Source: Verrucomicrobiota bacterium
GTDB taxonomy: Bacteria > Verrucomicrobiota > Verrucomicrobiia > Methylacidiphilales > Verrucolacustridaceae
Direction of reading: 5' to 3'
Assembly: GCA_016876055.1 (NCBI GenBank)
Contig: VHDM01000044.1
Location: forward strand, 1 to 9,146
Length of the DNA stretch: 9,146 bases
The notes beneath the pieces were generated by a model. It ran no database searches. It worked only from the letters and a program-made list of their open reading frames with translations, and was not told the origin of the DNA. The number at the start of each line of letters is the position of its first letter. Position 1 is the first letter of the stretch. The translations under genes were made by a program, and so were the position numbers. Positions 6,304 through 9,146 of the stretch are shown here, in pieces.

Positions 6304-7851
6304 ATGCCCAAGCCGGTCGTCCTTCTCATTCGTGACGGCTGGGGCATTAACCCGGCCGGCCGCGCGGGTGCCGAGAAACAGGGCGACGCTACCTTGCTCG
6401 CCCAAACCCCCGTGCACGATCGGCTCTACAGGGATTATCCATGGGGTCACCTTCAACCCAGCGGCCTCCAGGTCGGTCTCCCCGAGGGACAGATGGGCAA
6501 TTCGGAGGTCGGCCACCTCAACCTCGGCGCCGGTCGCATTGTCTACCAGGAGCTTACTCGGATCAACTTGGCGATCAACGACGGCGCGCTCGCCAAGGAT
6601 AAGATTCTGCAAGAAGCCATCACCGCCGCCTCCGGTAAACGTCTTCACTTCATCGGCCTCGTCTCCGAGGGCGGCGTTCACTCTCATCTCGAGCACCTTC
6701 TCGCGCTTCTTAACATCGCTGGTCAGTCCGGCTCCTCCAATATCTTCGTCCACGCCATCACCGACGGACGCGATGTCTCCCCCACCTCCGGCCGCCAGTT
6801 TCTTCACACCCTGGAGCAGGCCGTTGCCAAGATCCCTAAAGCCCGCGTCGCCACCGTCATCGGCCGGTATTATGCCATGGACCGCGACAAGCGCTGGGAG
6901 CGCGTCCAGCTTGCCTACCATCTTTTCGTCGACGGCAAAGGCTCCGCCGCTCCGTCTGGCGAAAACGCCCTCGCCTCCTCCTACTCTGCCGAGGTCACCG
7001 ACGAGTTTGTGAAGCCCGTTGTTCTCCCCGGCATCACCACCCCTGTTATCTGTGACGGCGATGTCCTCTTCTTTTTTAATTTCCGGGCCGACCGGATGCG
7101 CCAGCTCGTCCGCTCCTTCGCCGATCCTGCCTTTAACTCCTTTCCGGTTTCCCGCAGGCCCAAAACCAAAATCTTCACCCTCACCCCCTACGAGGCCGAC
7201 TTCGCCGGCCTCGGCATCCGCCACCTCTTTTCCCCGGTAGCGATGAACGACCTCCTGGGCGAAGTCGTCGCCGCCAAAGGGCTGAAGCAGGCCCGCATGG
7301 CCGAGACGGAGAAATATCCCCACGTCACCTACTTCTTCAACGGCGGCAAGGAGACCCCCAATCCTGGCGAGGAACGCATCACGGTCCCCTCCCCCAAAGT
7401 CGCCACCTACGATCTCCGACCCGAGATGAGCGCCATCGCGCTCACCGAGAAAGTGGTCGATCGGATCGAGCAAGGCCTCGATGACTTGATGATCCTCAAC
7501 TTCGCCAACCCCGACATGGTCGGCCATACCGGGGTCCTCAGTGCCGCCATCCGGGCGGTGGAAACCACAGATGCCTGCACGGGTCGCATTGTGGCGGCAG
7601 TCCTGCAAAAAGGCGGCAAGGCACTCGTTACGGCCGACCACGGGAACTGTGAACGAATGCTTCAGTCCGATGGTTCTCCCCACACCGCCCACACCACCAA
7701 CCTCGTCCACTGCCTTTATGTCTCTGCCGACTCCGGCAAATACAAGGTCGCTGATGGTATCTTAGCTGATGTTGCTCCCACTTTGCTCGAAATGCTCGGC
7801 CTCCCCAAACCCGCCGCCATGGCTGGCTCCTCGCTCCTTCGTAAAAAATGA
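6304..7851 (+). CDS. gpmI: 2,3-bisphosphoglycerate-independent phosphoglycerate mutase
   Basis: 515 aa, full family length. The enzyme interconverts 3- and 2-phosphoglycerate in glycolysis and gluconeogenesis in the cytosol, through a phosphoserine intermediate and two divalent metals, usually Mn2+. Visible residues: metal ligand D11 in RDGWG, nucleophile S67 in GQMGNSEVGHLNLGAGR, H125 in GGVHSHL, D156/R157 in TDGRD, R188 and R194, FRADR (260-264), K338 in EKYPHVTYFFNGG, D404 and H408 in NPDMVGHTG, D445/H446 in TADHGN, and H463 in PHTAHTTN. This is the complete catalytic set of the family. The ATG matches homologue N-termini and an in-frame TAG lies six codons upstream, but no Shine-Dalgarno precedes it, so initiation may rely on another mechanism. 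It is divergent from corA. No clear terminator follows, so read-through into the 133-aa gene is likely. Codon third positions are strongly C-biased, creating long spurious antisense reading frames. Confidence 0.98.
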   Translation: MPKPVVLLIRDGWGINPAGRAGAEKQGDATLLAQTPVHDRLYRDYPWGHLQPSGLQVGLPEGQMGNSEVGHLNLGAGRIVYQELTRINLAINDGALAKDKILQEAITAASGKRLHFIGLVSEGGVHSHLEHLLALLNIAGQSGSSNIFVHAITDGRDVSPTSGRQFLHTLEQAVAKIPKARVATVIGRYYAMDRDKRWERVQLAYHLFVDGKGSAAPSGENALASSYSAEVTDEFVKPVVLPGITTPVICDGDVLFFFNFRADRMRQLVRSFADPAFNSFPVSRRPKTKIFTLTPYEADFAGLGIRHLFSPVAMNDLLGEVVAAKGLKQARMAETEKYPHVTYFFNGGKETPNPGEERITVPSPKVATYDLRPEMSAIALTEKVVDRIEQGLDDLMILNFANPDMVGHTGVLSAAIRAVETTDACTGRIVAAVLQKGGKALVTADHGNCERMLQSDGSPHTAHTTNLVHCLYVSADSGKYKVADGILADVAPTLLEMLGLPKPAAMAGSSLLRKK

Positions 7852-7972
7852 ACCCCTTCCATTTCCCAGCCGCTTGGCATCGGCAAATCCTCTCCCCAGC
7901 CCTTGCTGCCCTCTATCCTCGCTTTCCTTGAAAAAAGTAAGCCCAACAACCAAGCCCGGCCCCGCCTTGGCG
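7852..7972 (+). other. Spacer between gpmI and the 133-aa gene
   Basis: The spacer is strongly pyrimidine-rich on the plus strand. I see no hairpin with a U-run, no promoter and no Shine-Dalgarno in it. The frame of the next gene is open through it, but the translation is Pro/Ser-rich and does not look like protein. Confidence 0.4.
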
Positions 7973-8374
7973 ATGACCGCCAATGAAATCCGCATCGAAC
8001 AAGCCGAACGCCGCCTCTACGCGATTCTTGATCGTCACACTCGCCTGATTGAGGGCCTGATGAAAGCAACCAAGCCCGACGATCTTGAAGAAGATCTCCA
8101 AAAGAACCTTAAGGAAACGAACGGGATGCTCGATGATTGCTTTTGGCAGTTTCTTGGACCGCTCGAACCCGGCGATCGCGTCGTTTCCGCCTACGACAAC
8201 CAGATGAACGAAGGCACGATTGCCCGCATTCAGAAGGAGTCCACCCATCCGGACTACGGTTCGGCCGTGGTCGAGTTCCCCGGCGAAGAGCCTAAAACCA
8301 TGGATGTCTGCGAGCTCGTCAAGGTGCGCGGCCCCGTTCTGCCCACCGACTCCCTCCTTCCGGGACCCAACTGA
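7973..8374 (+). CDS. Hypothetical protein, helical N-terminus and SH3/Tudor-like C-terminus
   Basis: I do not recognise this 133-aa protein. Residues 1-58 look like two charged amphipathic helices (EIRIEQAERRLYAILDRHTR, then DDLEEDLQKNLKETN). Residues 62-118 look like a small beta-barrel: LEPGDRVVSAYDNQMNEGTI, then AVVEFPGEEPKTMDVCELV, in which a GD turn, a G-x-I strand and a final strand with EL recall SH3-, KOW- or Tudor-like folds. There is no signal peptide or membrane helix, so it is probably cytosolic. The ATG at 7973 is chosen because the likely helix begins there and the in-frame upstream stretch is Pro/Ser-rich and unlike protein; TTG codons at 7967 and 7927 are alternatives, and none has a good ribosome site. 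It follows gpmI by 121 nt. Its last 56 bp overlap the convergent HAD gene. The charged, domain-like composition argues for a real gene; function is unknown. Confidence 0.65.
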   Translation: MTANEIRIEQAERRLYAILDRHTRLIEGLMKATKPDDLEEDLQKNLKETNGMLDDCFWQFLGPLEPGDRVVSAYDNQMNEGTIARIQKESTHPDYGSAVVEFPGEEPKTMDVCELVKVRGPVLPTDSLLPGPN

Positions 8375-9119
8375 TCCGGCGCGACTCTTGGGGGCCGGGG
8401 AAACGACCGACGGGGAGATGTCCATCCCGCGCGGAAATCCGAGCCCCTGGACCCGACCTGGCCATCCAGGAAAAAAGGCTGACCGCTTCCCGAAAAAAAT
8501 GGTTCCCCCCAATGCCCCGTCTGCCGAATTCCCCATAGCCGTGCCCCAAAAAGACACCCTCCACTCCGGCATTTTTTGCCGTTTGCAAATCCACTTCGCT
8601 GTCTCCGACAAACAAATGTCGTCCCCGGGGTGCGTGAATCCCTTGCAAGGCAAGTTGTAAGGCCCTGGGATCAGGTTTTCGGAATCCTTCCTCGCCGCTT
8701 ATCACCACGTGGATCCAAGTCCCCCAACCCAACTCCTGCACCAAGGCTCGCGCAGCTCTTCCATCTTTGTTGGTGCAAAGCGCCAACTGCCAACCCTGCA
8801 GTTTCAATCGCCTCAAACCCTCGGCCACGCCCGGAAAAGCTCGGGTACCGCCTGGGGGGTTCTTTTGGTATTCCTCAAGGTATTCTTTCGCCAACCTGCG
8901 GGCTTCGTTGAGATCGGCCGGGCGGCCCGTTAGCATCCAGGCTCTTTCCATGAGGGTTCTGGGGCCTTTCCCAATCAGTTCCCGGGTCTCCTCCGTAGAA
9001 ACGATTCTCCGCCCATGGTTCCGCAGAACCTGTCCCAGGGACCGGGCGATATCCCTCAACGAATCCGCCAGCGTCCCATCCAGATCAAACACGGCATATC
9101 CACTGAGTTCCCGAGTCAT
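8319..9119 (-). CDS. HAD-superfamily phosphatase, phosphoglycolate phosphatase-like
   Basis: 266 aa. HAD motif I is FDLDGTLADS (11-20), with D12 as nucleophile and D14 as acid/base; motif II is LCTNKDG (114-120) with T116; K148 in GFRKPDP is motif III; VGDSEVD (171-177) is motif IV. The helical cap between motifs I and II (about 18-90) and the downstream DLQTAKNAGV segment match the Gph/PGP branch, which removes phosphate from 2-phosphoglycolate and similar small substrates. Substrate cannot be fixed from sequence; pyrophosphatase or other Gph-like activity is possible. The HAD fold should end near residue 221; a Pro/Gly/Arg-rich tail of about 45 residues follows and runs antisense into the 133-aa gene. 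The ATG is 8 bp before the motif region expected in homologues, but the frame is open to the window edge, so an earlier start cannot be excluded. ATGA at the start would also allow a 4-nt overlap with an upstream gene. Confidence 0.87.
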   Translation of the reverse strand: MTRELSGYAVFDLDGTLADSLRDIARSLGQVLRNHGRRIVSTEETRELIGKGPRTLMERAWMLTGRPADLNEARRLAKEYLEEYQKNPPGGTRAFPGVAEGLRRLKLQGWQLALCTNKDGRAARALVQELGWGTWIHVVISGEEGFRKPDPRALQLALQGIHAPRGRHLFVGDSEVDLQTAKNAGVEGVFLGHGYGEFGRRGIGGNHFFREAVSLFSWMARSGPGARISARDGHLPVGRFPGPQESRRISWVPEGGSRWAERGRAP

Positions 9120-9146
9120 GGACCGCGCGGATCCATCGGGCTGGAA
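9116..9146 (-). other. Possible 3' end of an upstream gene overlapping the HAD start
   Basis: In the frame shifted by one from the HAD gene, the minus strand reads SSPMDPRGP and then TGA at 9118-9116, so ATGA could join an upstream gene's stop to the HAD start. Only about nine codons are visible, too few to call a gene. Confidence 0.15.

Noticed and set aside
6241..7710. 489-codon open frame antisense to gpmI
   Set aside because: It mirrors gpmI in a C-rich third-position gene, is Gly/Asp/Val-rich with no recognisable motif, and gpmI itself is certain.
7913..8653. 246-codon minus-strand open frame across the 133-aa gene and the HAD gene
   Set aside because: It overlaps the HAD phosphatase in another frame, where the HAD motifs are unmistakable, and shows no domain pattern of its own.

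Overview
This 9.1 kb window is an ordinary-looking stretch of a Gram-negative bacterial chromosome. Protein style points to the Verrucomicrobiota/PVC group: an N-terminal signal peptide followed by a BBP2-like outer-membrane barrel, a GT-C membrane protein with a periplasmic tail, an NtrB/NtrC-style pair, and several genes without a clear Shine-Dalgarno. This is inference, and the phylum is held at low to moderate confidence. No RNA gene, insertion sequence, phage gene or CRISPR array is visible.

Minus strand, left to centre. From right to left, four tightly packed genes form one likely operon: corA (a CorA-type Mg2+/Co2+ channel, 5212-6183), a soluble PAS-containing histidine kinase (4033-5193), a sigma-54-dependent NtrC-family response regulator (2681-4036, GTG start overlapping the kinase stop) and a GT39-like GT-C integral membrane protein (926-2677). 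Gaps are 18 nt, a 4-nt overlap and 3 nt. A 128-nt AT-richer spacer holding a 20-bp palindrome then leads to a partial outer-membrane beta-barrel gene (797 down to the window edge), which probably has its own promoter.

Plus strand, right of centre. Divergent from corA across a 120-nt spacer lies gpmI (6304-7851), the cofactor-independent phosphoglycerate mutase of glycolysis, with every metal and substrate residue I checked in place. A 133-aa unrecognised gene (7973-8374) follows in the same direction.

Minus strand, right end. A HAD-family phosphatase resembling phosphoglycolate phosphatase (8319-9119) converges on the 133-aa gene and overlaps its 3' end by 56 bp, because its frame runs about 45 codons past the normal end of the HAD fold.

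Working model (inference): the kinase senses a cytosolic signal and phosphorylates the regulator, which drives sigma-54 promoters elsewhere. The co-transcribed ion channel and glycosyltransferase, and the adjacent barrel, suggest an envelope role. gpmI and the HAD phosphatase are housekeeping metabolism. I do not see a clearly new multi-gene system. The most interesting points are the His that replaces the glutamate-switch Asn in the regulator's AAA+ domain, the palindrome upstream of the barrel gene, the composition of the corA-kinase-regulator-GT operon, and the overlapping HAD tail.
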